Assembly (NCBI GenBank): GCA_001692895.1
Contig: KV748190.1
Coordinates: 2,381,645 to 2,445,644, forward strand
Source: Cenococcum geophilum 1.58
Lineage: Eukaryota; Ascomycota; Dothideomycetes; Gloniales; Gloniaceae
Direction of reading: 5' to 3'
DNA length: 64,000 bases
The notes below the pieces were generated by a model, which was not told where the DNA came from, ran no database searches, and saw only the letters and a list, made by a program, of their open reading frames with translations. Shown in pieces: positions 22,639 to 33,435 of the stretch; the first letter of the stretch is position 1, and the number at the start of each line of letters is the position of its first letter. Made by a program: the position numbers and the translations under genes.

Positions 22639-24060
22639 ATGCCATTGACGGCAGTAACTACTTTAAGGACAGGAGGTGATACTAGTATAGCAGATACTAA
22701 CTTATAGCAACCTATAACGGTTAGATAACTATAGGAAATAGTTGACTAACTAATAGCTAACTATATAGTATTAGAAGAAAGACTTAATAGGATAGAAGTA
22801 GCAAAGATTAAGCTACTATTAATTAAGAGATTTATAGGAGAGAGGTTAAAGCTTAAAGGATTCCTTACGCAAATGCACTTTAAGGTCTTATAAGAAGAAG
22901 CAAAGTTACCTATACCCGTGGATCGGATAGCCTACGCAGGACTATTCTTATTAGGGAAAGCACTTAAGTAGTTTAAACCTTACCTTATAGAGATATAGGC
23001 AAATGAAATAACAACTACTAACTAAGACATGCGATTTATATTCTTAAGTTAGGAAGGATTCACAGAACAACTTATGCAGATATTTAGAGACCTAGAAGAA
23101 ATAACTATAGCGGAAAGAAAACTCCAGAACCTTATACAACGAACTTTAGCAATTAAGTATATAATATAGTTCTAGACACTAGTAATATAAGTAGAGTGGA
23201 ATAATAGGGCGCTTATAGCATAGTATAAACAGGGACTTAAGGCTAAAGTCTAGGACGTAATTATTCTAATAGAAGATGCGGACACCCTAAGGGAATTAAT
23301 AGATTAAGCGATTAAGATTAATAATAGGATCTTCTAAAGGGAATAGGCTAAGAGAGGCTAGGATAGAGTTCTATAGTTATATAAGGCGCAGAGCACGTAA
23401 TAACTAAAGCTAAGTTAGAAAATATAGTATGGCGTAGAGCTAATGGACCTAAGTGGTACTAAAGAAGCCTATAAGAGCAGGAGCAAATTATAGAAACCTA
23501 GAGGATAAGGATTAAGTGATTAAAGGTCTAAGGAGTAGAGGCTGAATTAGGGATCTTAATAGCAGAAGACATTTAGGCGGACTTTATAGCAAGAAAAATG
23601 GTTTAAAAAGGGAGCTTATATAAATTGCGGAAAACAGGGTTATTATATTAGAGACTATAGAAGTGGGCAGAGTCACCATGTAGTAAAAGGCATGAGACTA
23701 GTAGACGATATATACGTATAAAGGGACAATAATGTGCTGCAAGGAACAAAAGAATATTTAATTAAAAGTTTCGCGTTTTATTATAATAACGCATGCTGAA
23801 TTTATAAGGACGCTAAGTACAGCGCAAGCTATTAGCTATAGGAGCCAGCACCTATAGGATATAGAGGAACTAATAAACTAGTTCGCAGATCGGATATTAA
23901 GGACGATAAATTTAACATAGGCGAAATATTTTATAATAATAAGGCAATAAGGGCCGCTTACTAGGAGCGAGCAGACCTTAAAGATGTTATACTAGAGGTA
24001 GAGGATAATTCCACTACAGAATAGGGAATATTAGTAGGGATTGGAACCCCACTAGATACA
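22639..24060 (+). pseudogene. gag: gag remnant with CCHC zinc knuckle
   Basis: Starts with ATG at 22,639, 68 bases after the 5' LTR. The frame reads as a Gypsy capsid protein, with AGLFLLGKALKQFKPYL near 22,940-22,990, a helical capsid part, and AAYKQGLK-like sequence near 23,230. A basic Gln/Ser/Lys/Arg-rich stretch follows, then a zinc knuckle at 23,617-23,658. The CX2CX4HX4C pattern now reads Tyr-x2-Cys-x4-Tyr-x4-Tyr, so three of the four zinc ligands are lost through TGY-to-TAY and CAY-to-TAY changes. Gag forms the particle and packages RNA. The frame runs on into a Ser/Gln/Asp/Lys-rich linker to about 25,600, with no clear gag stop. Within that linker, 25,404-25,456 holds a second Cys cluster, Cys-x8-Cys-x4-Cys-x2-His, whose ligands are intact. 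Confidence 0.88.
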
Positions 24061-26839
24061 ATGTCTATCGCTTCGCAAGACGTAAAAGAAGTAGAACAGC
24101 AAACCACTTCGGCACTTAATAAAGGTAAAAGGCCAAAGACTTAAGATTCTTAAGACGAGATAAGGCACACCTAAGGACCTATAACGGACGAAAACCAATA
24201 AAGTAGGGCAGCAGCTTAGTTTAGAGACATACGAATAAACTTAGAATAAGAGTTTCCTACGGCACAAGATTCTTAAAACGAGATAAGTGAGATTTAAGAC
24301 TCTTAAGACGAGATAAGAATACTATAGACGCCTAGTTGGACTAAGGCGGGAGCTAAGCTTAAGTTAGAAGCAAGCTCGGGATTAAAGAATTTAAGGGACT
24401 AAGATTTTAGAGTACAAATAAGGACACCTATAGGTAAAAGGCAAGGAGCTTCTTTATAAATTAGAGAATCTGTAATATAAATAGCAGTTAAACTAGGAGA
24501 CAGATATATAGACCCAGAAGACTTACTAGGGGAACGCAGTGTTTAGCCTAAAGATTAAAAGTTTAATACTAGGATCGAGAAGTAGGATAACTTTAAGGAT
24601 TAAAGCGCAAGGCGCAAACTAAAAGAAACTATAGAAGAGTTCAGGCAAAGAATTATCGTATAGCAAGAACAGAAACTAGATAAGAGATCTAGCACATTAG
24701 GACGTATAAAGGATAGAGCACTAATATAAAGAATCACTAATAGGCCAAGAGCAGGTATACTAAGAGCTAAGTAGCTTACCAAACTAGAAAATAAAGAGGA
24801 TTTAGGGATTTTAACTAGGTTCGAAGAACAATATATAAAGGGCTATTACAATATAGTAATAAGAAGATACTTTTTACGGATAGACCGTATATACTCTAGT
24901 AGCTATACCAAAAGTGGTATAGGCAAAGGCACAATAATAAGTGGGAAGATTTCTATATATAGCTAGATAAAAAAGTTATCTAAGACTACCCAATTACAGA
25001 AAAAGCTATAACGCATATTAAAGGAGCATTAATTATAACATTAAAGGATCTAGAGGAATGTTTAGAGGACTAGAGAAGTAAAAGGCGTATCTTAGTACCT
25101 GCAAATAAAGTCGCAACGTTTAGATTAGCACGACAGAGGTTTAAACTTAGGGACGAAAATAAACTAAGAGTTAACCTAAAGCACCCAGCATACTATACGC
25201 TATTATGGATTGCATATATGGATAATATATACAAAATGCATAAGAATCTAAAGGAAAAGAATTAGAAATACCCTATAAGGATATACTAGATAACGGACGA
25301 GTAATAGTATAGGAATGCTAAGTATATATATAGATGGCATCCAGCAGAGGTCTAAAAGGAAGGAAGTTTAGTACTTTAACTAGGAAGATTCCTTACAGAA
25401 GAATGCTTAGATGGACAATAGTAGTAGGAATGCCTAGAAAACACGTGTCTATAGCATATTAAAGATAAAAAGCGAACTAGGTATTAGCTAAAGAGTGAGC
25501 CAAGTGCACTAGGATTAAGCAGCCAATAGTTAGGAAAAGTAGAGGCCCACGGGACTAGGGGGAGCCAGTAGTAGAGCCTTAGACCCTTAAAGGAATTTAA
25601 GAACAACACCTAAATTTACGAATTAAGTAGCAAGATTAGTAGTTTAAAGCGCTAATAAATAGTGGAGTAACGCAAAACTATATTTTACTAGCAGCAGTTA
25701 AGAGAATAGGATTACCTTATAGACAGAAGGAGCAACCTTACCTATTAGTTATAATTTTAGGAGATCCAATAACCTACGGAGGAGGGATTATTAATCTTAA
25801 AACAGGACCTATTTAGATAACTATTAAAGGAAGATAAATTGAGATGTCTTTTAATATCCTACTATTGGGACAGGACGAGGTAGTACTAAGTATGCCTTAG
25901 TTATAGGAATACAATCTAAGGATTAATTGGATTACAGGTTAAGTCGATATAAGAAATACTTAACGCTATAAGATGCGATAATAAGCCAAGTTGGTATAAT
26001 ACTAAGTAGGAGCAACCTATAAAGAAATAGAAAAAGGACTAAGTTATATACTAAAGAGATACTATAAGTACGGCAAAAAACTATAGTTGCCGGAAAGCGA
26101 AAAGCTGTTAGAATATGTAGTATAGGACTATAAGATAGAGCTAGAACCAGGAACAAGTCTAAAGTTCTTTTTAATCTATAAGCTTACTAAAGAAGAAGGT
26201 AGAGCGTTAAAGGAGTTTGTCTAGGAAAATCTATAAAAAGGATATATTAGACCATCGCAGTCATCAGTAGGTTATCTAGTGCTATTTATACTAAAGAAAA
26301 ATGGTAAACTAAGGCTGTGTATTAACTATAGGCAGTTAAACAGCATTACTAAAAAAAATAGGTATCCTTTACCCTTAATTAGCGAAATCTAAGATAGGAT
26401 AGGCAATATGCAAATCTTTACAAAGATAGATCTAAGATAGGCGTACCATTAGATTAGAATTAAGGAAGGCAATAAATAAAAGGCAGCCTTTAGGTTAAAG
26501 GAAGGACTATATAAACTATTAGTTATACAATTTAGGCTTATAAACGCATTAGTAACGTTCCAGAAGCGTATTAATAATATATTAGGAGAATACTTAGATA
26601 AATTTGTTATAGTATATCTTAATAATATTATTATCTACTTAATAACGGAGGAAGAATATAGGGAACACGTTAAATGGGTCCTAAAGAGACTATAAGAGGA
26701 ATAGATGCTAGTAGCAATTAAGAAATACAAGTTCTTTACCAGAAAGACCAATTTCGTTAGATTTATTATTAAACTAGGCTAACTTAGTATAGATCTAAAA
26801 AAGATTAAGGCTATAGTGAATTGGTAGGAACTAGAGAAC

Positions 26840-26881
26840 NTTATATAGTTAAGATTATTNNTAGGATTTTNNAATTACTNN
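26840..26881. other. Cluster of seven ambiguous bases
   Basis: N occurs at 26,840, 26,860-26,861, 26,871-26,872 and 26,880-26,881, and nowhere else that I noticed. The cluster lies in the reverse transcriptase-RNase H connection of the Gypsy element. Single and paired Ns inside readable sequence suggest masked low-quality or conflicting reads in a collapsed repeat rather than a scaffold gap. Confidence 0.9.
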
Positions 26882-28765
26882 AGAAGGTTTATAGCGCAGT
26901 AGTTAAAGGATATTAAGCCATTTACGCGGTTAATAAAGAAAGAAGAACTATAGGTATAGGGAGAGAAGCAAAAGGAACTCTTTAAGAAAGTTAAAGAGTT
27001 GTTTACCTAGGAGCTAGTTCTTAAAATCTATTAACTAGGACTAGAGACGGTTATAGAGATAGACATATTAGACTATATACTAGGGGCGTGCTTTATATAA
27101 AGGTATTAAAATGGATAGCACCCAGTAGCATACTATAGTCAGAAGATAACACTACTAGAATTAAACTATAACATCTATAATAAGGAGTTATTAGGTATAG
27201 TTACAGCATTAAAGGAATAGAGAGCATTCTTATAAGGCATAGAAAAACTATTTATAGTTAAGACGGATTATAAGAACCTAATAGGATTCCTAACAACGAA
27301 GGAACTTAACTAAAGATAGGTTAGATAGGCAGAGATGCTTACAGAATACCATTTTAAGATTTAGTATATTAAAGGTACGGACAATATATAGGCAGATACT
27401 CTAAGCCGTAAGGCTAAACTATAAAATAAGGAAAAGCTATTAGGAGCTTTATTGCGAAAAGATATAAATAGATTAATCAGGTATAATTATCCAAAAATTG
27501 CAGCAACTTAAGAAAATAATAAACTAAAGAAAGTCTATAAGACACTAGAAAGCTTTTAGGTATAAAGAATTCTAAAAGTATAGCTAGAAGATCTATAGAC
27601 GGATATATACAAAAATTGGGAAATAAAGTATATCCTAAGAAGCATAGCAAAATAATTTATGGAAAACTTTTATAAGGGACTAACTTAAGGACACAATGGA
27701 GCTATAAGCTTAGTGTTAAGACTCTAGGAGGAGTATATTATTGACGGAATCTAGAGAATAGCTAGAAAAGTTATAAAGGAATATCTAGATTACTAAAGGA
27801 ATAAACTAATAAGGCATAAGCTACATGGAGGGCTATAACCTATTAAAATACCAGAGAGACTATAGGAGGTTATATTATAGGACTTTATTATTAAGTTACT
27901 AAAATTAAAAGATCCTATTACCGGACAAGATTATAATATAATCTTAGTAATAATAGATAAGCTTACGAAGTGGGGGTACTTTATAGCATATATAGAAGAA
28001 ATCTCAGCAAAAGATATTGCTAGAATCTACGTAAAAGAAGTATTTATAAGATATAGAGCACTAAGTAAGATTATATCAGATAGAGATCTAAGATTTATAG
28101 TAGTATTCTAGGAAGTATTCTTAGCGAAGTAAGGAGTTTAAGCAGCAACTTTTACCGCATATTATCTATAGACAGATAGCTAAATGGAAAGATTAAATTA
28201 GATGTTAGAGCAGTATTTAAGGCATTATATTAATTATGCATAGAATAATTAGGTATTACTATTACTAGTTACACAATTTGCATACAATACAACACCTTAA
28301 GAAGGAATAGGCACATTACTATTTAAGGCAAATTACGGATATAAGCTAAGAATATCGTTATTACTATAACAAGTAAAGAAAACGAGTAGTAGAGCTAAAA
28401 AAAGAATAAAGAATTTAATAAATCTTTATATAGACCTTATAGAATTAGTAAAGAAAGTATAAAAAAGAATAAAAAAGTATTATAATACTAAGAGATCTAA
28501 GGAACTAGATCTTAAGGAGGGAGATAAAGTATGGCTACTATACAAAAATTTTAAGAGTTGACGACTAAGTAAGAAGTTGGACTACGTTAGACTAAGACCT
28601 TTTAAAATTACGTAGAAGATTTTATTAGTTACGTTTAAGTTAAACCTACTAGCTAAAATGAAGATCTACCCTATATAGTATATCGCAATACTAGAGCCAG
28701 TATATAGGAATATTAAGCCACCGGTTTATAAAGTAGATATATATAGAGGATAGGAAGAAAACAAA

Positions 28766-28884
28766 TAGTAAGTTTTAGAGATTATTAATTATAAGGATAC
28801 TAACAATAAAATATGGTATAAAGTTAAGTGGATAGGCTATACTAAGACTACCTAGGAGCTACTAGAGAATTTAAAGAATGCTAT
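28766..28884 (+). other. Chromodomain at the integrase C-terminus
   Basis: Within the pol remnant the frame reads VLEIINYKDTNNKIWYKVKW, then Ile-Gly-Tyr-Thr, a stop for Trp, and ELLENLKNAI. This is the chromodomain pattern: an opening EVE/VLEI strand, an aromatic Trp-Tyr pair, KVKWxGY and W-E-x-x-x-L. One of the cage aromatics (Trp in the Trp-Glu motif) is now TAG. In chromoviruses this domain directs integration to methylated histone H3. Confidence 0.85.
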
Positions 28885-28949
28885 AAGAAAGGTATAGGAG
28901 TATTAGAAGAGATTAGGTTAGGCAGCATTAATAAAAAAGGATTGCTAAA

Positions 28950-29475
28950 GAATAAGTCACCTAAGGGGGACCTAAGAAGAGTAGTTGCTAAACTACTTAG
29001 ATCTATTTCCTTCTCTATTAGAGGGGAATTTATTTTTTTATTACCTAGTTTATGCAGACCTTATTTTATAAGTTTCTACTCCTTAAAACAAACCTTCTTA
29101 CGCACCTTCTTAAGACGGATTAGCTGAGTAGACGCCGCTAAATAAGACTTAAGAGCCCATTGCTAAGCATCGGCAGCCTCCTATTTAGCGTCCTAAAATT
29201 AGCGCAATTTAGCAAGAGTAATAGACAGTTTATTATCTAGCCGCGTAGCAGTAGATTAAATATAAAACCTTAAGATAAATTAATTAGGGAACTAGACGAC
29301 TATTAAAAGTAATAGGTTGCGTATATTTAGCATTAGAAGTAGAGCGAATATTATAGGACAAACGAATATTCGCTTTAGTGCACTCTAAGTAAAAGGACGG
29401 TTATCGCAAAGATGGGTTCGCTAACGTAATATAAACTAACCCCTCTTTTAAACAGCAAGAATACGGAGACGGCAT
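28950..29475 (-). pseudogene. Antisense ORF between pol and 3' LTR, Cys-rich
   Basis: On the minus strand an ATG at 29,475 opens a frame reading MPSPYSCCLKEGLVYITLA, then a Ser-Leu-Arg-stop-Pro-Ser-Phe run and LECTKANIRLSYNI. Restoring likely Cys positions gives a pattern like Cys-x2-Cys-x6-Cys followed by Arg-Cys-x2-Cys, a small zinc-binding layout. A later part (about 29,110-28,990) has a Lys/Arg/Glu-rich helical region with KKVCFKEQKLIKQGLHKL-like sequence. From memory, small proteins with such an N-terminal Cys cluster and a C-terminal coiled region are often annotated near Gypsy elements in ascomycetes. Function is unknown. It lies inside the element, opposite to gag-pol and convergent with it. 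RIP has removed several Cys codons. Confidence 0.55.
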
Positions 29476-29640
29476 AATCTTACTAAGAGATAATATTATA
29501 GTAATAGTGCGAGCATAACGAGCGGTTAAAGAAAAAGAAATTGCTTTAGGTATAATAAGCAATAATATTAACCAAATTAATTAAATGGATATTATACCTC
29601 TAGTAAACAACTTGGAAATATTTTAAATCTTTAAGGACGA

Positions 29641-29661
29641 AGATAAAGAGGAGGGAGATAG
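29641..29661 (+). promoter_or_regulatory. Polypurine tract of the Gypsy element
   Basis: The bases AGATAAAGAGGAGGGAGATA, directly before the 3' LTR, are almost all purine. This is the expected primer for plus-strand DNA synthesis. Confidence 0.75.
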
Positions 29662-30087
29662 TATTACGGACGCTTTAAGTACGATGTTATAACTACTAGG
29701 AGAAGAAATGGAAGAAGCTAGTTAGTTAATTTAGGCATAGTCTAGGATAGAGCTAATAGAACTATATAACAAAGAATAGTAACTAAGGTCATATAATGTA
29801 ATCTGTATAATCTATATAATCTATATAATCTGTAATAGAGTAAATAGAGTATACGTACATTACGTATAAGAAGGATTTTATAGGAGTACAGTTATATATT
29901 TAAGGACCCTTAGTCCCTACCTAGATAGTTCCTTCCTTATAGTAATTCTTAGAATATAATTAGAGTTAATCTATTAGGCAACTACTCCACCAGTTGTTAT
30001 TACGTTGTTGACTTTTATACTTACATTTCCTACACACTTAGCCCAATAACGAGCCTATTGTAGTTCTTGCTACAAGGTTCCGTTACA
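29662..30087 (+). repeat. 3' LTR of the Gypsy element
   Basis: Same length as the 5' LTR. It begins TATTACGGA (ancestrally TGTTACGGA) and ends TCCGTTACA. Most differences from the 5' LTR are G-to-A or C-to-T in this copy. The target duplication ATTAG follows at 30,088-30,092. Confidence 0.93.
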
Positions 30088-30092
30088 ATTAG

Positions 30093-31435
30093 GTATTAAA
30101 GTCCTACCTAAGCTACTATCGCTACTTAGGTTATAGTAATCTTTAACAATCTTATTAAGGAAATCCTTACTCTTAGGGCTTCTTAAATCCAAACTAGTAG
30201 CTTTTTTAAGGTAAAGATAAGTGTGAGAATGTCTTTAAGAAAGTTTATTTTCTTCTAGTATAATTTAAAGAGGTAGGAATTTTTAATTTATTCTCGGATA
30301 AGGAGTTTTCAGAAAATATATAGGTTTAAAAAAAACTAATTTTGAAGTAGATAAAATAAAGAAAGCCTTTATATTTTAATTAATTAATTCTAATAATATA
30401 TTTCTATTTTAAAATCACTTATAGTATATAGCAGTTTTGGTAGCGGCTTAACTAGGAAGATTATAAGTAAGGTATATAAAATAAATTAGAAATAGAACTT
30501 AAAGTAGAACTTATATAATCTAAAAATAAATATAATATTGCTTTTATTCTAGGCAATATTTCCACTTAATAATTAAATATAAAATTAATTTCCTTTCTAT
30601 TACTGCTTTTAGTAGTAAGCCGCAATATATCTACCGTCCTAATACTTAAATACCCTTACCCTTGTCCCACTATTACTACCTAAACTCCTAGCGGAAGCTA
30701 GGATTAGTATAACAAAACCTAATCGCATTAGTACACTATAGGAAAGCTTATTAAGAACTACTAGGCACGCCTAATTATGCTTACCGCTGTAACTTATAAG
30801 CTCTTACCGCTACTACCAACTTTAATTTAATTGTGTTAATATCTAACTTTAGACTAAGTCGCTGTAGCTATTAAAGGCTTCTTTTAGCCTAAAATACTCT
30901 AGGATTCTCTTACTAAAAACCTTAACGGCGCTGTTAAACCTATACCCGTCCTTTAAGTCATTAACCTTCTCTTTAGTCTCTTTGGAATCGCATTTAAATA
31001 GCTACTAAAGTTTATTGCCGGCACCTTAATTTACCGATCTATCGAAGCACGCCTAATTATATTCCCTCTTAGCGCTCTTATAGTAGTACTCTAATACCAG
31101 TTAACTAACGCGGCACTATACTATATAATTGGTATAGGTGTATATTTCTAGGCATATAGTAAAGGCGAGGTAGGTTCTACTTAATACTAGTTACTAAGAA
31201 CTATTGCTAATACTATATATAGGTTGTCTGTAAAGAACTATAGACATTACTAAAGTCGATTACTCCCTACTGTGTAGAGTGTCTCGATACTAACTAATGC
31301 GTAAGCTATCCTATTAGCAATCACCTCTTAAATAGGCATAATCTTAGTATCTTAAATAGCTATTTCGGAAGGAAGTAAAACTAGATAATATTTGGAAGTA
31401 GCATTTTACAGGCTATTAGACTAAGCGTTCCTAAT
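30093..31435. other. RIP-degraded interval, no gene recognised
   Basis: AT-rich in 30,100-30,600, then more mixed sequence to 31,435. I read both strands near 30,650-31,150 and found no family I recognise, no LTR ends and no RNA gene. Confidence 0.45.
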
Positions 31436-31644
31436 TATTAACCTAAATTAGAGTTCCCTATTACTATTATACTACTATCTAACGACCTAGATCGTCTATA
31501 CGAACTATGTCTTATTAAATGTCTTATTACCTACTTTCTATTACCTATTTTGACTTAGTTGTTTAGACCTACCTAATATATATAAAGAGCTTTTAGAGCC
31601 TTCTTTAATAGATAGAGTTCTTATTCCTAATCGTCCGTTTAACA
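31436..31644 (-). mobile_element. Solo LTR, family B, copy 2
   Basis: A 209-base LTR from TATTAACC to CCGTTTAACA on the reverse strand. Perfect CTAAT duplications flank it (31,431-31,435 and 31,645-31,649). It shares the GAGCTTTTAGAGCC-type core with the other family B copies. It lies head to head with copy 3, only 12 bases away, so the pair forms a large inverted repeat. Confidence 0.88.
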
Positions 31645-31656
31645 CTAATACAATTC

Positions 31657-31854
31657 TATTAAACGGATAATTAGGAATAAGAACTATCTATTAAATATGG
31701 CTCTAGATCCTCTATATATATATAAGGAAGGGGTAGTAAACTACGTTAGTAACTATATTAAAGACTAATTTAATAACCGAGTCGATGACCGAGTTAAGGG
31801 TTAGGTAACTAATAGTAGTAAGGCGGTAATAAGTAAGTCCGATTTAGTTTAATA
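31657..31854 (+). mobile_element. Solo LTR, family B, copy 3
   Basis: A 198-base LTR beginning TATTAAACGGATAATTAGG (ancestrally TGTTAAACGG) and ending AGTTTAATA. AATTC (31,652-31,656) and AGTTC (31,855-31,859) flank it, a 5-bp duplication with one G/A difference. The target lies within 12 bases of copy 2. Confidence 0.85.
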
Positions 31855-31859
31855 AGTTC

Positions 31860-32469
31860 TTTTAACTCTAACTACGCCGATGGCGAGCAGCCTATTAACT
31901 ATCGCTACCACTTCTACTAAATTCCTCCTATAAACATCCTTAGCGAGCTAATAAGTATATCTAGCTTAGGATCTAGTCCTACCGTCTTCTACAGCCGCGC
32001 TATTAACGGCAGTATTAATAAATTTAATTAGTTTTATATTATCTATTACCCGTTACTATATAATCCACTAGCGTTACTACTTTAGGCTTTATATCTGGTG
32101 TACCTTCCCCTTCTCCCTCTTCTAGTATATATTTAATTTCTACTATAATTATTCTACTAAACTAAAATTCTTTAGTAAACCCCTCTGTTGCTAGTAAAGC
32201 GATAAAAAGTAGGGGATTATGCAGGAGTACTGCCGTTTTACTTGTTATAATAGTGCAGAAAGTTATTTGCACGTTGTTTAGCTAAGGATTAATACTAAAA
32301 GTTAACGAGCTACCTTCTAACGTATAGCCGTGTATAGTCCGCGCAGGAGTTACTTAGTAATATCCACCCTATTAGTATAAGCGATTATATAAGTTTATAT
32401 AGTAATGTGTATATTAGAGGTGTATTTATGGTCTTAGAAAGCTAATAGTGGAAAAAGAGTAGTAGAATG
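31860..32469. other. RIP-degraded interval, no gene recognised
   Basis: Mixed AT-rich sequence between two solo LTRs; no domain, repeat or RNA gene seen. Confidence 0.45.
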
Positions 32470-32680
32470 TGTTATAGTACTAGCAAATTGCCGCAGATTA
32501 CCGTCACGTAATAGTAAAGTGCAGTTATATAACCGGAGGATTGTATATAACTTCGAGCGGTGCTTTTATTCTTCCTATTTCCTTTCTCTAGCTTTAGATC
32601 CTCGTTATAGACAATCTAATTATATAGGCTTGCGCAACCCTCTTACCGTGCTTATGCCTTAATTAACTAAGTCGCTAATA
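32470..32680 (-). mobile_element. Solo LTR, family A, copy 4
   Basis: A 211-base LTR from TGTTATAGTAC to GTCGCTAATA. Perfect GAATG duplications flank it (32,465-32,469 and 32,681-32,685). It shares CTAGCTTTAGATCCTCG and TTAACTAAGTCGCTAAT with the other family A copies. Confidence 0.9.
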
Positions 32681-32685
32681 GAATG

Positions 32686-33435
32686 CAGCTTTTAGAATAA
32701 TGCGATAAGTAGAACTTAAAATCTCTTACTAACTATAAATTGGAATATTATAATATTTATACCATTAGATTCGCCTTACTGATCTCTACAATCCTATAAT
32801 ATAAAATATTTTAGTAGTTACTATTTATAAGATATTTAGAGTAATATATCCCTATGTAAACCTTTTACCACACATGCAACCTTATTAAAAGGTAGCGCCG
32901 CACTTTAAAACTTACGTATACCCATCTTACTACTAAAAGCAATTAATTTTCTAACTTTTAAGACCTAATTCCTACTGCCTAGCGAGCTAAAGGTGGATTT
33001 ATTTGTCGTTTTACGCCCTTTTCCCTAACAGAAAATTCTTCTTAAGGGGTGGTCCTAGCTTATAAGCGAGGCACGGATAGGAACACTAAAACTAAATACT
33101 AAAACGAATACTAAATAGGGGCTAGCTTTCTACTATCTTTTAGCCTAATCTTCCCAGAAATCTTCTAGTAGAATTAGTAAGGAGAAAAGGGCGTAGAAGA
33201 AAGTAAACACTAGCAAACCCCCCTATAAGGTATAAAATGCTAAGGCCTAATAGGTTTAAAAAAAACCTCCTATAGAAATAAGTGATAAAGAGTCTACATT
33301 TACTTTTTCTCCCCCTTCTCCTTCTCCTAGCCTGTTTAGGACAGGAGAAAAAAGAGGATATCCTTAGTTTTCTTCTAAAAAAGAAAACTAAAAACCTATA
33401 AAAAGACAATAAAACTAATAACTACTACGGCTAGT
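32686..33435. other. Upstream region of the LINE remnant
   Basis: Lies between a solo LTR and the LINE ORF1. Around 33,140-33,430 the sequence becomes rich in purine runs and CTTCTCC runs and looks less mutated; it may be the 5' untranslated region of the LINE. A short minus-strand open frame here is rich in Phe, Arg and Ser and has no domain I recognise. Confidence 0.4.

Larger units (their letters stand above)
25600..28930 (+). pseudogene. pol: pol remnant: PR-RT-RNase H-IN-chromodomain
   Basis: One plus-strand frame with RIP stops covers a complete pol. The protease active site at 25,658-25,666 reads Asn-Ser-Gly instead of Asp-Ser-Gly. Reverse transcriptase spans about 26,200-26,800 ([18 protein letters not shown], then FTKIDLRQAYHQI), with Tyr-Leu-Asn-Asn at 26,615-26,626 where YLDD is required. 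RNase H spans about 27,040-27,420 ([37 protein letters not shown]). The integrase zinc site has Tyr-Leu-Asp-Tyr for Cys-x2-Cys near 27,785. Its DDE core keeps Asp (27,881), Asp (28,079) and Glu (28,187), with 35 residues between the last two. The chromodomain closes the protein. Seven N bases lie at 26,840-26,881. Pol copies RNA to DNA and inserts it; this copy is dead. Confidence 0.93.
22145..30087 (+). mobile_element. Full-length Ty3/Gypsy chromovirus, RIP-inactivated
   Basis: A complete 7,943-base LTR retrotransposon with 426-base direct LTRs (22,145-22,570 and 29,662-30,087) and perfect 5-bp target duplications ATTAG (22,140-22,144 and 30,088-30,092). Internal order is gag with a CCHC knuckle, protease, reverse transcriptase, RNase H, integrase and a C-terminal chromodomain, the layout of Ty3/Gypsy chromoviruses. 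A polypurine tract precedes the 3' LTR and an antisense ORF lies between pol and that LTR. Every catalytic or metal-binding site I could locate carries at least one RIP-type change: Asp-to-Asn, Cys-to-Tyr, His-to-Tyr, or Trp/Gln to stop. No frame is intact and the element cannot be autonomous. Confidence 0.95.

Noticed and set aside
33140..33409. Small basic protein on the minus strand
   Set aside because: Low-complexity Arg/Phe/Ser composition opposite the probable LINE leader; no start context or homology seen.
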